Part shown: positions 44,107 through 55,871 of the stretch, piece after piece
How the letters are laid out: every line of letters starts with the position of its first letter
Position numbering within the stretch: the stretch's first letter is position 1
Made by a program: the position numbers and the translations under genes
The notes under the pieces: model-generated
Seen by the model: only the letters and a program-made list of their open reading frames with translations
Database searches by the model: none
What the model was told of the DNA's origin: nothing
Source: Immersiella caudata
Taxonomy: Eukaryota; Ascomycota; Sordariomycetes; Sordariales; Lasiosphaeriaceae
NCBI GenBank assembly: GCA_030512335.1
Contig: JAULSU010000002.1
Location: 6,014,001-6,078,000 of the forward strand
DNA length: 64,000 bases
Direction: 5' to 3'

Positions 44107-44340
44107 TGTCGGAAAGAAAGGGGGTTCAGGGGTCCTGGCTTTCGGTCAGCGAAGCTGACTGAATGCCTTGCACTGCCTGAACGCCAGTCAGCCTCAGCCA
44201 TGGTGCTAACGAAGCTGAATCCTACGATTTTGTCTATAAAGAAGGAGGTTCTGGCTTCCAGCCAGAACCTCAACAAGCAATACAATCAAGCAATTGCAAC
44301 CCATCGTTTCCACCCATTCCAAGGTGCAGTGTTTCTGACA
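44107..44340 (+). mobile_element. TG..CA repeat element, copy 3 with 5-bp target duplication
   Basis: 234 bp, starting TGTCGGAAA and ending TTTCTGACA, flanked on both sides by CATCT. A 5-bp target duplication with TG..CA ends is typical of LTRs. No internal coding region is attached, so it is either a solo LTR or a non-autonomous element. Confidence 0.75.
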
Positions 44341-44402
44341 CATCTAACCAACCTAGCGACTCTGCCGACCGCTTATCGACAGGCATCGGTTGTAACAGAT
44401 GG

Positions 44403-44636
44403 TGTCAGAAAGAAGGGGGGTTCAGGGGCCCTGGGCTTCCTGTCAGCGAAGCTGACTGGATGCCTGGCACTACCTGAACGCCAGTCAGCCTCAGCCATGG
44501 TGTCGACGAAGCAGAATCCTACGAAGTGGTCTATAAAGAAGGAGGTTCTGGCTGAAAGCCAGAACCACAAGCAATACAATCAAGCCATTGCAACCCACAT
44601 CATTTTCACCCATTCCAAGGTGCAGTGTTTCTGACA
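44403..44636 (+). mobile_element. TG..CA repeat element, copy 4 with 5-bp target duplication
   Basis: 234 bp, starting TGTCAGAAA and ending TTTCTGACA, flanked by GATGG on both sides. It inserted independently of copy 3, in the same orientation, 62 bp away and 148 bp from the 3' end of the NLR-like gene. Confidence 0.75.
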
Positions 44637-44784
44637 GATGGCTGGTGCGGGGCATCGGCCAGACTTTTGTACCCCCACTGTAGTCCCCTTCTTTATGACA
44701 ACGATGTTATAGTAACCGCAGAATAACTCTTTACCCTTTCTGGGAAGCCTGCTAAGGAGGTTTTTAGCTGGTCAAACCGTCAAA

Positions 44785-47700
44785 CTATAAAACATCAGAG
44801 TCTTCCTTGTCGGATTCTTCCACATTGCACTCTTCCATACAAGCCTCAACACTCCGGTGCTGTAATAATTGCGCAATACCGTTGTGCCATACCCAGTCAG
44901 CCCAATCGAAACGCCGATCTTTATCATCAACTACTGCGCCTCGGTCCAGTAATAACCGCACCGCGGCTTCGTGTCCACTCGCAGCAGCGGATAAAAGAGG
45001 CGTCCAGCCATTTGAATCCTTTATATCCGCATCAGCACCTCGATCCAGTAATAATCGCACCACGGCTTCGTGTCCACTCGCAGCAGCGGATAAAAGAGGC
45101 GTCTGGCCACCTAAATCCTTTATATCCGTATCAGCACCTCGATCCAGTAATAATCGCACCACGGCTTCGTGTCCACGCAAAGCAGCGAACAAAAGAGGCG
45201 TCTGGCCATATGAATCTTTTACATCCGCATCATCACCTCGATCCAGTAATAACCGCACCACGGCTTCGTGTCCACTCGCAACAGCGGATAAAAGAGGTGT
45301 CCGGCCATATGAATCCTTTATATCCGCATCAGCACCTCGATCCAGTAATAACCGCACCACGGCTTCGTGTCCACTCGCAACAGCGGATAAAAGAGGTGTC
45401 CGGCCATTTGAATCCTTTATATCCGCATCAGCACCTCGATCCAGTAATAATCGCACCACGGCTTCGTGTCCACTCGCAGCAGCGGATAAAAGAGGCGTTC
45501 GGTCATCTGAACCTTTCACATCCACCTCGACGCCTTGATCAACGAGCAACCGGATTGCTGCTAACAGTCCGTAGCCCGACGCCACATGCATCAACGTCAT
45601 TCTTTCCGAAGGCCGAAAATCAAAGTCAAATCCAAACTTGGCCGGGTAAATCCGCGCCCATAGTCTTACAACACTCTCTGACGGCCACCCGAAATCGCGG
45701 ATAAGATCTTGTTGAGGGACCGCTCCCTTGTCGCTTGCTTGTGCATGCAACATCCATGCTGTTGCCGCGTAACCTATCAGAGGATATTCAAGTGTCAAGG
45801 TACTCCAAGCTGCATGGTAGCCAAATAGCCCATTGTCAACTTGCTGTCTATCCTCTATTACCCATTGCCCGATCTCATCCATGGCTAAGTAGCGCACGCA
45901 CGTCCTAGATAGCTGATGATGCGCCAATGCAATGATGTCCACCTCGGCGACCCTGGGCTCGGCCGGCCCCAGGCTATTAAGAATCTTTAGCCCCTGGTCC
46001 AGAAAAAAGTCATTGACTGACTGATGGACGAATTGGACAACACGCGAGTTCTCTGAAGGTACAGCCTCGGCAAGTCCACGACTGAGTGTTTTCAGCCGGT
46101 TCTCCATGTCGCAGTCGTAGTCTTCCGCATCCTGGCATTGCCGAATCGACTTGTACGGGCATTCCGCATCAACAATCATGGCCCATCGGAGTTCCTCCAA
46201 GGAAAGCGGCCGAGTGGCAAAGCAGATCCATTGGACGAGCTTCAGCGAGGCTGGTATCTCGTCCATGCCTTTGACGAGGCCACTGTACAAGTCCCTCAGC
46301 TCGGGAGGAAGACTCTTGATCTTCTCTTCGATTCTTCTCAGGCCCCTCCCTTCGCTGTGGAGCTTCAGAGCTTGATCAACCACGAGACGCGCCCACATGA
46401 ATACGCCATTGGCACGTCCCGTGATCAGATCTGGGATGGCCGATTGTCTGAGTTTGTCGGATGTGGAGAATCTACTTTGTACGTAGGTGGAGATATCCTC
46501 TTGGTTTGAGCTCTCTGGATTGACAACGAACTGGCAGTCCTGATCTAGCACCGGATAGTGTCGGCAAGCCAGGCAGATTCGAAATGGCAGGCAGGCTTGT
46601 GGAAGGGTTTTCAAGGCCGACTCAAACTTCCAAAACAAGGTTCGTGCATTCTCCTCGCCGCTCTCATCGAGGGCATCGACAAATAGCCAGATGGAACGAA
46701 TTTGCAGAATCTTCGGGAGTGACGACTTGAAAAAGTCCCACAGCTCATTTGGATGCCATTCCCACTCCTCAGGCGGCTTCCCCTTCTCCTTTTGCCGTTT
46801 GTCAAAGGTATCGACCAGATTGGAGAGAACGTCAGGCACCTGGCGAAGTATTTGATGAAGAAGCGACCGGACTAGACCAACTAGTGTTTTCTGGATTTCA
46901 GCACCACGGCCATGGAAGTAGAAAGACAGGATGAGCGCCCTGTCTCCAACTTTGGATGCTTCTGCGATGTATTTGTGGGCATATTTGAGGAGCGTCGACT
47001 TTCCGGATCCCGGTTTGCCTTTGATCCAGAGCAGGCCCCGAGAGCGAGCGGCCCAGGCCTTGAAGACCTCGTGATCAAGCAGCCAATCGCATGTGCCCTC
47101 AAGGGCGTGGTCAATATCGTGGAGTCTGGTATCCATTTCCTTGAAGCTGAGCGATTGTAAGCAGTCTTGGGCCGACTTTGAGAGGTTTGGGAGTCGTATT
47201 GCGAGAGCATGCTGAACAACGACTCTGACTCGCGCAAGGACTTTATCGTACTCTTCGTCCTGGGGAGCGAATTTTACAATGTCGGAATGGGTGCGGTTAA
47301 GAGCACAGATATGCTCCTCATCGTCTTCCCAGGGCCGGCAATGAGTGGCGGACGCTTTGGTTACCAGGAGTGCCGGTGGTCCTCCCATCGCCCACAATCC
47401 GTTAGTGTCCTGTAGCCTAAGTTTTAGCTCATGAGGTTTACTAGGATAGCATGAAGGCATACCTTCTTGGCCGTTGGTGACTTGAGAGTTTCGTAAAAGC
47501 AAATGACCTCGGACTCGCCTTCGCTACCAAGGGTTTTGTTGAAGTCTCGTCGTTGGATATTTAGAATCGGCGAGCTGGTATCCCCGACGCATTCGAGTAG
47601 CGACCGATTTGGGCCGTTCCCTACCATTGGAATGAGCGACTCAATATCCATTCCGTCGTGGGGAACACCGAAGAAGGCGACGCCATAAACGGCTCGTAGG

Positions 47701-48631
47701 AATTTCTGGCAGTCATCCGACGACGACTTTGATAGTGATATGAGGTACTGAATTTCATGAGAAGACTGTTTCAAAAGGAAAGAACTGACCAGGCAGACTT
47801 ACCTGCTTCAAAATCAAGCCTCCTAAACTGTGAGCGATGAATATGATGGGCTTGGGATTGGCAGCGGACATCAAATCCAGAAGACTGTTGTGAAAAGAGG
47901 TTGCGAGGTCCTCGAGGTTTTGGGCACTTCGACTCTGTGGCAGACTCGAATCATAGCCATATATTATGACGCGCGAACAGGGCTTATGATCGCCCTCCTG
48001 CGTGACGTGTGTGATGTGATGCGGGAGGGCATCGCGCAACCACATGTGTTCTCCGCCTCGCTGTTTGAATGAGCCGAACGCGTGCCCGCCGAGGCCGGAA
48101 ATGGCGATAATGCTAAACCGGTGAGCATGCCGTTGAAATGTTAAAGAGGATTTTAGCTACGTACTCGACCTTGTGGTGTTCCAGGGGAGGCGCAAACAGA
48201 GTAGTGACGCCGAAGAAGCCATCATCAAGTGATAGGCTTTGTGGACCCGTATGCAGATTTGGAGTCGAGGGAAGAGGGACCAGCCAGGAGCCTGCGGTGG
48301 GAGATGTTCGCAGGGGGGGTGGGACGCTACGAAAGGAGACGGTAGCGGTACGAGAGCGGCCATGAATCTCGAGGGCAAGGGACGAAATGGTTGGACCAGC
48401 CGAGTCGAATTGGTGAGCCAGAAGTGATTTCAGTCGGATGATATCCCAGTCGGCGGGCACACCTCGCACGCGGAATGTCAATCCTTGGACATCTTGAGAT
48501 GGCGTTGGTCCCGGTTCGGGCTCCGCGGTGGGGGGCCCATTGGGCTGGGCGTGGGAAACGTGGGCCGACTTCATCCCTTTAGCTCCACGTCGAGGCGGGC
48601 GGCCGCCGGGTCGCGAACGCTTAGTCTCCAT
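44785..48631 (-). CDS. Hydrolase-NACHT-ankyrin NLR-like protein
   Basis: Exons (minus) 48631-48165, 48112-47803, 47747-47463 and 47409-44785 join to 1228 aa. A basic, Pro-rich N terminus leads into an alpha/beta-hydrolase-type domain with GLGGHAFGSF, the nucleophile elbow AHSLGGLILKQ (about residue 245) and VAFFGVPHDGM, as in SesB-like effector domains. A linker (SATHCRPWEDDEEHICALNR, then THSD) precedes NACHT Walker A GKPGSGKST (about 487) and Walker B SIWLFVDALDES (about 594). From about residue 960 comes one divergent ankyrin unit, then six near-identical 33-residue ankyrin repeats, and an acidic tail. In fungal NLRs the N-terminal domain is the effector, NACHT the switch and the repeats the sensor. 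The intron-2 acceptor has an alternative 18 nt upstream that would add SSHEIQ. Confidence 0.88.
44937..45530 (-). repeat. Six 99-bp tandem ankyrin-coding repeats
   Basis: Units begin at about 44937, 45036, 45135, 45234, 45333 and 45432. They are nearly identical at DNA level (ACCTCGATCCAGTAATAA core), including synonymous sites. Most differences fall in the turn segment, encoding DSNGR, DSYGR, DSYGQ, DLGGQ, DSNGW and SDDR. Confidence 0.85.
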
Positions 48632-49050
48632 CGTGGACGCGGGAATAGTCCCCCTAACCGGGAGTGAGTTTACTCTTGATGTGAAATACTAACGCTGTTC
48701 AGGATGTCGACGGATCGGAGGGATCACCTGATAGCGGGGCAGGCCAGGCACACACAATCTTCTTTTCAGGCAGCAGCGGCACAAGTGGGGTTTTGCGTAC
48801 TGCCCTGATTGGTAGAAATCCATTGCTCTCGCTTGCCTATACCTCAACCAATCATAGCATCACCTGTCCGCCAGTCAACCAAACCGGTTTCCGATTGAAG
48901 GAAATCACAAGTCCCTCTTGGACGAGAAGCGCAGTGGGCGTCGTATTATTAGTTTGTTGTTTCTGAAAGGTTTACCAGGTGGCTAAGTTTCATGCTAAGA
49001 CATTCGCCTAGGCCCTGGAGTCGGATCAGTCACACATAAACTGGGAGAGC
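48632..49050. other. Intergenic, upstream of the NLR-like gene
   Basis: Should contain the promoter of the NLR-like gene (-). Otherwise no gene seen. It becomes AT-rich towards the NACHT relic. Confidence 0.4.
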
Positions 49051-49479
49051 ATCGTTATCTGGCTCCGCTACGAAAGCCTAATTTATTAAATCTCTGGAAA
49101 GCCTGGCAGTGGCAAGTCCACGCTGATAAAGTGCCCTTACTACCACTTAAGAACACATGAGATGTCAAAGGGATGGTTTAAAGAAGTTCGTGGTCGCGCA
49201 ATTCTTTTTCTCTTCTCTTCTCTTATGATTATGGCCCAAAAGACTCAGCAGGGTTTGCTAATAGCACTGCTATACAACGTCCTCGATCAGGATCTGTCTC
49301 TTATTTTCGATCTCCTTCTAATTATGTGGAAAGAATCTTCAGCTCTGGAAAAGCGCGAGCTCCCCCTCCCACCTCTTAAAGACATGATAAGGGCACAAAG
49401 GCCTTCGGATAGCGTCATGCTAACAGGAACAAGAGTAAGGTGGAGGCTGAAATGCCATTCTCCTCGGTTTTGCTGGTGA
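49051..49479 (+). pseudogene. NACHT-domain relic
   Basis: One frame reads IVIWLRYESLIY, stop (TAA 49087-49089), ISGKPGSGKSTLIK, then HEMSKGWFKEVRGRAILFLF and QKTQQGLLIALLYNVLDQ. This is the run-up and Walker A of a fungal NACHT domain, where WxxYESLIYWISGKPGSGKST is usual. The stop sits where Trp (TGG) is expected, which fits two G-to-A changes, the RIP pattern on the other strand. No start, Walker B or repeats are present, so it is a short decayed fragment. Confidence 0.6.
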
Positions 49480-49689
49480 CAGCAGAATTTAGCCTTCTAC
49501 GAAGACGGGGAGAATGGCCATGACAACAAACACAGCATGCAGCGCTGAACAATAGATGAGTCTCCTTGGGCTTGGGCTTGGCCTTGGCAATCTACTCTGT
49601 ATACGGCTAGTTGTACTCACCCCTGTTGCAAGCGCTTGCGCCAAGATGTACTGGAGCCCTTTTCGCAGATCAGACCCCAATCGTCATCA

Positions 49690-51244
49690 CCGAAACGCTG
49701 GGACCTGGAGACACGGGCGCAGGGTGACAGGGATTCCCAGTCGCGTTCTGAGGTCATGCTGCATCTCATCTACCACCACGTTGACCAGTGTCACAAATGT
49801 GATGGCACCCAGATCAAGCGCCCATCGTGCCGGATGATTCATCGGTACCGGGGATCCGTCCGTGTTAGTGTAGCCCGGTTCGAGGCCGCCCCAAAGCATG
49901 CCCACCATCCGTCCCTTGGCGTTCCTCACAACAGATCCCGAGTCGTCTTTGCGAGAGAATGGGCTCTCCTGGAAGTGGCTGAGGACAGCCAGCTCTTGAG
50001 ATTCAATGGCAACTGTGCTTCCCGGATGAAGCTCGACCAAGAGACGAATGGTAACAAGGCCGGCCACACATTTCCCAAGGTAGTGCCGCTAACACCGGTT
50101 TTGACAACCAATTTTGTCTACCTCAGCTCCCTTGAAGCGGTCGCGATTCCCAAAAACAGCATTGATTGCTGAGGAGGAAGGGTCCTTGAAACGGTCAACG
50201 TCAAAGCTCACACGAGCGAGGGAGGATTGCTTACGTTTGTGACAGCATCGATTCTCGGGAAGCGAGCATCGCTAATCTAGATCAAGGCGTAATCAAGCGC
50301 TTGGTTGCCCTCCTTTGAGGTTCTGGACAGTCCCGATGTCAAAACAACCGTACCCAGTTCGCCATTGTAAGATCGAGCGTGGTCGAGAGCTGGATTAGCC
50401 GGGAAGGGAATGTTGCTCTGGTACTGCAAGGCCTCTTCAAAGGATTTGATGTTGGGTACATGGGCAAGCAGGGCTTGCGTCTCCATCTCGGCGATCGATC
50501 GATCTCGAACGGCAGACGCCCGAGATTGAACCGTGATGCCCGGGAGCGCAAGGGGCTCAGCATTCTCTGCATCCGTTAGACACAAAACACCACGGAGGGG
50601 AAAAGAGAAGATACCAAAAACGGTATGATGGCATGTCACGGCGAGCGTCTCGTCAGCGCAATTCGGAGCCTCCAGCTTGATCTAGAAGCCCAAGATTTCA
50701 TACGCGGCCGACGAGGCTAGCCCGACGCTCGCGCCGAGACGGGGCAGCCTGGGAAAGACAGATGTCGCGAGTTCATCCATTTGCCGATAGTCCTGGTTGC
50801 TTGAAAGGATCTCGACGGCAAAGGCGGGGTCAATGCCGAGGCTGTTTGGCGAAATTAGTGGAAAAACGAGAAGAGGAAAATGCAAACGAACCTGCCCTGA
50901 AGCTCGACGATTTGGTTGACCAACAGCTTGGCTCCAGCGGCCGAAGCGCCTCCGGGTCGCAGCACGATGACGAGCGTGGGCTGGGGATCCTGGTTGCCGA
51001 CGGCAACACCGAAAATGGACACCAGAACCCAGTCGTGGCCGTCCTGATTGAGCTGTTGACGGGTGGATGTGTGAAGGCTGTCGATGAGACCATCATTGGG
51101 GCCGGAAGAGAGGGGAGAGAGGGCGCGACGTCCTTGAAAGGTAGAAAAAGGTGCCGATGCATCGGTGAGGAGAGGAGGCCAGCGGGCGAGGGAGCCATCA
51201 CCAGCAGCGCCCTCCTCGACAATAATGGCGAATTGAGTATCCAT
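49690..51244 (-). pseudogene. Decayed trypsin-like peptidase-family gene
   Basis: Exon 1 (51244-50892) and exon 2 (from 50841) join through a 50-nt intron to give LVNQIVELQGSLGIDPAFAV. The frame then meets TAG at about 50682-50684 (YEILGF, stop, IKLEAPNCADETLAVTCHHT), continues through NQALDYALI to a TAG at 50277-50279, and after another intron needs two frame changes to reach VVKTGVSGTTLGNV and then SPFSRKDDSGSVVRNAKG with GRMVGMLWGG. The late DDSG matches the GDSG of the S1 family in position, and LTxHHxxF the catalytic His region. At least four lesions make it non-functional. Confidence 0.55.
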
Positions 51245-52014
51245 GATGGCTGGCTCTTCAACTAGTTTGATTGCTATTTTGGGAAAGTTTGATGTGGTTG
51301 GAGAGTTTGTGTTAATTACACCCTAACAGTGCGAAGGTGAAGATGCAGGTTTTCATACGTTGGGTCGCACTGTATCATTTTGAGTCAGGGGTGTTCAGGT
51401 CAGATAAAGATTGGGATTGGGTTAAATAAGATTGGGGTTAAGTTAGATAAGATTAGTATTTTAAAACTTTGTGTGCGTGCTGTTACATGATGTAAAGTGG
51501 AGTCGTTTGATTTTGGAACTTTGGTGTGTGTACTGTTATATGATGTGAACACCAGCGGCGCCTATGTTCGCCAATGTTTTTTTCGCATGCTTTCGTCCAC
51601 TAATAACACTCTTTAGATGCGCCTGCCGACGCTTATTGCCTTTAGCGTTAAGCCTTTGCGCTTGACTGGCCGGCTTCAGTGGTCGTGATCACGGTTCCAT
51701 AGTACTGTAGTCGCTTCTCAGATGCCTAGCAGCGCACCTGCAGCCTCGCACGCCATGTTCTGGGCAGACCACGATATTTTTATATCGCTGTGATTAGGTA
51801 CCTGCTATGCTGTAAGCGCTCCAGTGACATCATATACCGCTTAATGAATGCGCATAATGCAAGCTGCTGAGCGGCTGTGTGGATTTGCGCTGTCACCTTA
51901 TCTCGGGGCGGTTTGGAGAGAGCTGGAAATGTCACAAATCGGCGATGGGCTCTACTGATTGGACATTAGGTGGCGACTACTATTTATAAGAAGCAAAGTA
52001 TAGTGATTAGGGGG
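51245..52014. other. Intergenic, AT-rich, with a short direct repeat
   Basis: No gene seen. Two diverged copies of about 30 bp (AACTTTG..GTGTG..CTGTTA(C/T)ATGATGT) lie at about 51464 and 51519. Their differences are mainly C/T transitions. Confidence 0.4.
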
Positions 52015-53341
52015 TCAAGGAGCTTGCTTGCTCTCTACCGACGGCCCAAGGCCATCTACACATTCAACATCGACCTCGGACCCCTTGCTCCGCTCCCTGG
52101 CGAGAACGCAATTCTTCCCCTCTTCGATTTCCTCCGACCTAGAACCCCTTAGCGTGCTGGTCTTGCTGCCAAGGCTAAAGGCCACGACATTCGGGGTCGG
52201 CATGCAGTCGCCGGGCTCGGCGACGTGCGAATGCTTTTGAGGCCGCAGCGAGCCGAGCAAGCGCGGCATCGTGGCCGCAACGAGGGGCCTCAATGTGGGC
52301 AGGCAAACGGCCACGACGCCGACGGTGAGCTCGAGGAAGGAAAAGATGGCGGCGTCGACGTTGTCCCAGGTCGGGTCCTTGGCCGACGCTGCGGCTTCGA
52401 GGGTTTGGATCCGGTAGATGGAGATCGCGCAGGGGCTGTCCATCGCGCGCCGTCAGCACACATATGGATGCATCTCAAAATATATATACTTACAAAATGC
52501 CGAGGCCAAAAATGGCCAACAGGATCATCTTTTGGCGTCGAGGCAGGTGGAGAGAGCTGACGACGGGTATAGGCATGATGAACAGGGCAAAGTCGGTAGC
52601 CATATTGACGCCTGACACGATGTACCACAACGTCTTGAAATTCATGCAGCGGCCGGGCACCGCCCGGTTCCAAAACGACTCGACGGGTGTGCAGACCAGC
52701 GGTAGCATGACAGAAAGCGTGATGGCCCAGGCGCTTAGAAGGACCAGGAAGCTGAGGGTAATAGGCCGCAGCAATGTGTGAACAAAGATTCGCCGGTATT
52801 GCAGGACGATGGAGATCTTGGTTAAACATACGGCGATGTTGTAGACGACAATGGAGCTATAAAATGCCTACAAAATTGTCAGTGCGGGAGTCGGCAGGAT
52901 ACAGGCTGCCCTTTGCGGTATTGCTTGCCTTCATGTAAGGGGTGAAGTGCTCCTTGGACATGGTCCACACATGCTGACCAAGGCCCCATTTGGTTTCTGG
53001 CCCCATGATAAGTGACTGGAGAGGAGGATTTCTCGCTTGAAACTCACCTAAACCAATGGCCACCGCAGCAGCAATGGTCAAAATCTAGGTAGGTAGTAGC
53101 GACATGTCAGCTTTCATTGTTGATACCAGTCCAGCAGCCGCGAGAGAGTTGACGGATGACTCACTTGCGCAGCAACCATGACCCCATCATCCCAGCCAAA
53201 GCTTCGGAGAAGGACGTGACGGCAATAGCAACGCAGCAACACGGCTAGCGTAGAGACGGCGCTGGCAATGGTGAGAATGGCCACGACCTCGCCAGTCCTC
53301 GACTCCCCGTCGAGGGCGGGATCTCTTTTCGCAACAGCCAT
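52015..53341 (-). CDS. Seven-TM fungal rhodopsin-domain protein, paralogue 2
   Basis: Exons (minus) 53341-53165, 53084-53048, 52996-52929, 52867-52494 and 52435-52015 join in phase to 358 aa. Landmarks: SFGWDDGVMVAAQ, TKWGLGQHVW, AFYSSIVVYNIAVCLTKISI, VLQYRRIF, LSAWAITLSVMLPLVCTPVE, MATDFALFIMPIPVV and LRPLVAATMPRLLG. These are the conserved positions of the fungal rhodopsin domain. A Ser/Glu-rich cytosolic tail follows. Intron 3 (52928-52868) appears to be of the rare GC..AG type (AAG/GCAAGC..TTTGTAG); intron 2 is 51 nt and stop-free. ATG 53341 has a good context (AAG ATGG); an in-frame ATG at 53371 is an alternative. Confidence 0.88.
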
Positions 53342-54069
53342 CTTGATATGCGGTGAGTTGGTCTTCCGCAAAGCGGCGTGATCTCGCCAAAAAAAAAACT
53401 GAAGACCTGCTGAATCCCTTGGTTATGGGCCGTACCTTGGTACTTATTTAGGTTTTCTAAACCCTGGACAGCCCGTTCCACACAACCCCCAGCGATTCAT
53501 CCCCAAGCCGAGCGACCAGCAGCCTTACGTGATGGGGTAATTTCGCGGTGAAGCGTTGCCAATCCTGACGGTGAGAAGTTGTTTTGATTGCGGATCTTGC
53601 GCACACAACAGGGGTCTCACCTGGATCGACCGTGTTCAACCCCAGAAAACAGGGCCGTCGCGCCGCCAGATCGAGTCAGTCCTCGAGGTCCAGTGCGGGG
53701 TACTTGGCGTCTTAGCACGGCGATCGACGCACCTAATCCCGGGGCGGCGAGCGCACTGACGCTCCACCTCCTCTCCACCAGCCCAGCGATCCAACCAGCT
53801 AGGAAATTCATTAGGCAACCCTATCGTTCTTTTTCCTTTCCTTCATCCTGCCCCAAGGGCACGCCACCGCCACCAGCGGTGCTTGTCTGACTCTGAACCC
53901 CCAGCCTAATCGAGTATAATCTATTTCTTATTAGCCTCGCCCATCCAGCGTACTAAAGAGTAGCACATTCGTTTGCCTACATGGGACATGGTAAATGCAA
54001 TGTCTGGCTTCACCACTGGCACCCTAATCATGGACGCAACATCCTCATCCTATCTTCCGAGTAGTCGGT
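53342..54069. other. Intergenic
   Basis: Promoter of the rhodopsin-like gene (-) and 3' flank of the regulator gene (-). No gene seen; A9 run at 53390-53398. Confidence 0.4.
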
Positions 54070-55871
54070 TTATATCAGTTGCCCCATCCTTGAACTCAGA
54101 TCGGTAATCTCTTGGCCATATTTAACAATGCCATCCGGCCCCCGCCACTGAAAACTGATTACAGTTTTCTGCTGCCGATCAAAAACGACCTCCGTCATGC
54201 GCTCGTTCCAGACTCTTGCCTCCTCAGGCAACGGTTCCGTCTCCCGCAACCCCGCCCGGCCGCGCTCTTCGATACCGATCTTCCAGTTGGCGTATTCGAT
54301 CACGTCCTGGCGGTACCACATCCCTTCCCTGCAAGGCGCCAGCGCGAGCAGTGCGAGCGCCTTCCGCCGTAGTGCCAGAGTCCTGCACCTGAGCACGACG
54401 TAGAACAAGGGTGCCATGACGCCCATGTCTAAGAAGATGATGCTCTGCATGTGCTGCGAGTTGTGGATCAGCTGCTCGGCCAGCGTGAGGATCTGCTCGA
54501 AGCAGCCGTCGTATTCGTCGTAGACCATCTGCGATTGGCTGAAGAGCGTCTCGAGCGCGATCGTCACCGGCCTGTGGTATATGTGTAGGAGACACATGGC
54601 CGCCGCCGGCTGCCGGGCGTCCGCCGACTCGAATGCGGCTGCTGGGCTGTGCCTGACCGCCTCGTACCAGCTGCGCAGTTGCTGGAGAAGCGAACGACAC
54701 GTCGCTTCGGCCAAAGGCAGACCCGACCGGCCCACCACCAACGGCTCCAGGCCCGAGCGGCATTTGGCATCGGGATGGCTGATGCTCCGGATGAACCGGA
54801 ATACGCTGCCTAGCAAGGCGTGCAGCGAGAGGCTTGCCTGTTCTAGACTCGAAAACGACGCCGGCACGCCGCTCCAAGCCTCTCCGCCCCGCTTGGGTAC
54901 GAAGTCAAAACTCGGTCTGCCGTAGATGGTGGCCTGGAGTTCGAGCCGCGCGAACAGTCGGAGCAGGGACGCGTCGATGAGCTGCGACGACAAGGCGCTC
55001 GACTTGCCGGGCTGTCGAAAGTCGTCCAGGATCTTCAGCCCGCTCCTCAAGTGCCTCAATCCTGCGTCAAGGTCGTTGCGCGTAAACTCCAGCCAAACAA
55101 GCACCAGGCAGGACGTCAAGATGGCCTCCAACTGCGGCTCCGGGGCGGACAGCGAGCTGGTCAAGAGTCCAACGGCCTTGTTGTACTGCCGCATCGCAAA
55201 CTGGACTTGGTGAGCGTGCTCGTCGCCCACCGCCGCCGCGCAGCCCCGGCCGCGCGAGGCTTCTTCGTACGTCTCGCACAGCGAGCTGAAGCCGAGCAAG
55301 GCGTGACGCACCGCCGGTTCCGTGTGGCTGACGCGCAAGATGAGCCGGTCCCACAAATCGGACTCGAAGTAGCCCGAGACGTCGTAGATGGCGCGTTTGC
55401 GCATGTAGCCGAAGATGCGCCGCTCGGCGTCGTCGTCGAGCACGCCCCACGACAAGCGATGGAGCGTGAGGGATGTGAAAGTTGATGCGGTGCCGGGTGC
55501 CAGGCGGTGAGACTCGGAAGAGGGGCGCGGTGGCGTCGGGAGGAGGACCGGATAGCCCTCGCAAGTCCGCCCCGTGGAGGTGCAGCGCTGGCAGAAGGGC
55601 CTGGTCTCGTCGCATTTTACACGGCGGATTCTGGTTTTCGTCAGTGGGTTAGGGCTAGGGGTCGAGCTCTGAGAGAGGAACTGACTTGCACACCCGACAA
55701 CCCGTGCGCGACTTGAGATGGCTTCGCTTGGGGTTGGCTCGGTGCGATTTGGCTGTTACCGGCTCTTCTGGGGGGAAGTGGCCGTTAGCAAGGGGGTGCG
55801 GTGAATTGACACTCGAGTTGGTTGCAACTCAAGCGAGAGGCGTTCTTACCCAGCCTGACCAAGGACGCCAT
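54070..55871 (-). CDS. Zn(II)2Cys6 transcription factor
   Basis: Exons (minus) 55871-55850, 55767-55686 and 55630-54070 join in phase to 554 aa. The binuclear zinc cluster is split by intron 2 and reads CRVCKIRRVKCDETRPFC, then QRCTSTGRTC, giving CX2CX6CX6CX2CX6C at about residues 31-58. A basic stretch (KSHRANPKRSHLKSR) precedes it. The rest is the helical, weakly conserved C-terminal region of fungal regulators (VRHALLGFSSLCETYEEA, LTSCLVLVWLEFTRNDLDAG, HIYHRPVTIALETLF). It binds DNA and should act in the nucleus. The target is unknown and it does not sit in an obvious biosynthetic cluster. Confidence 0.9.

Noticed and set aside
44937..45530. Tandem repeat considered as a CRISPR-like or minisatellite array
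   Set aside because: The units are 99 bp without spacers and encode ankyrin repeats in the frame of the NLR-like gene.
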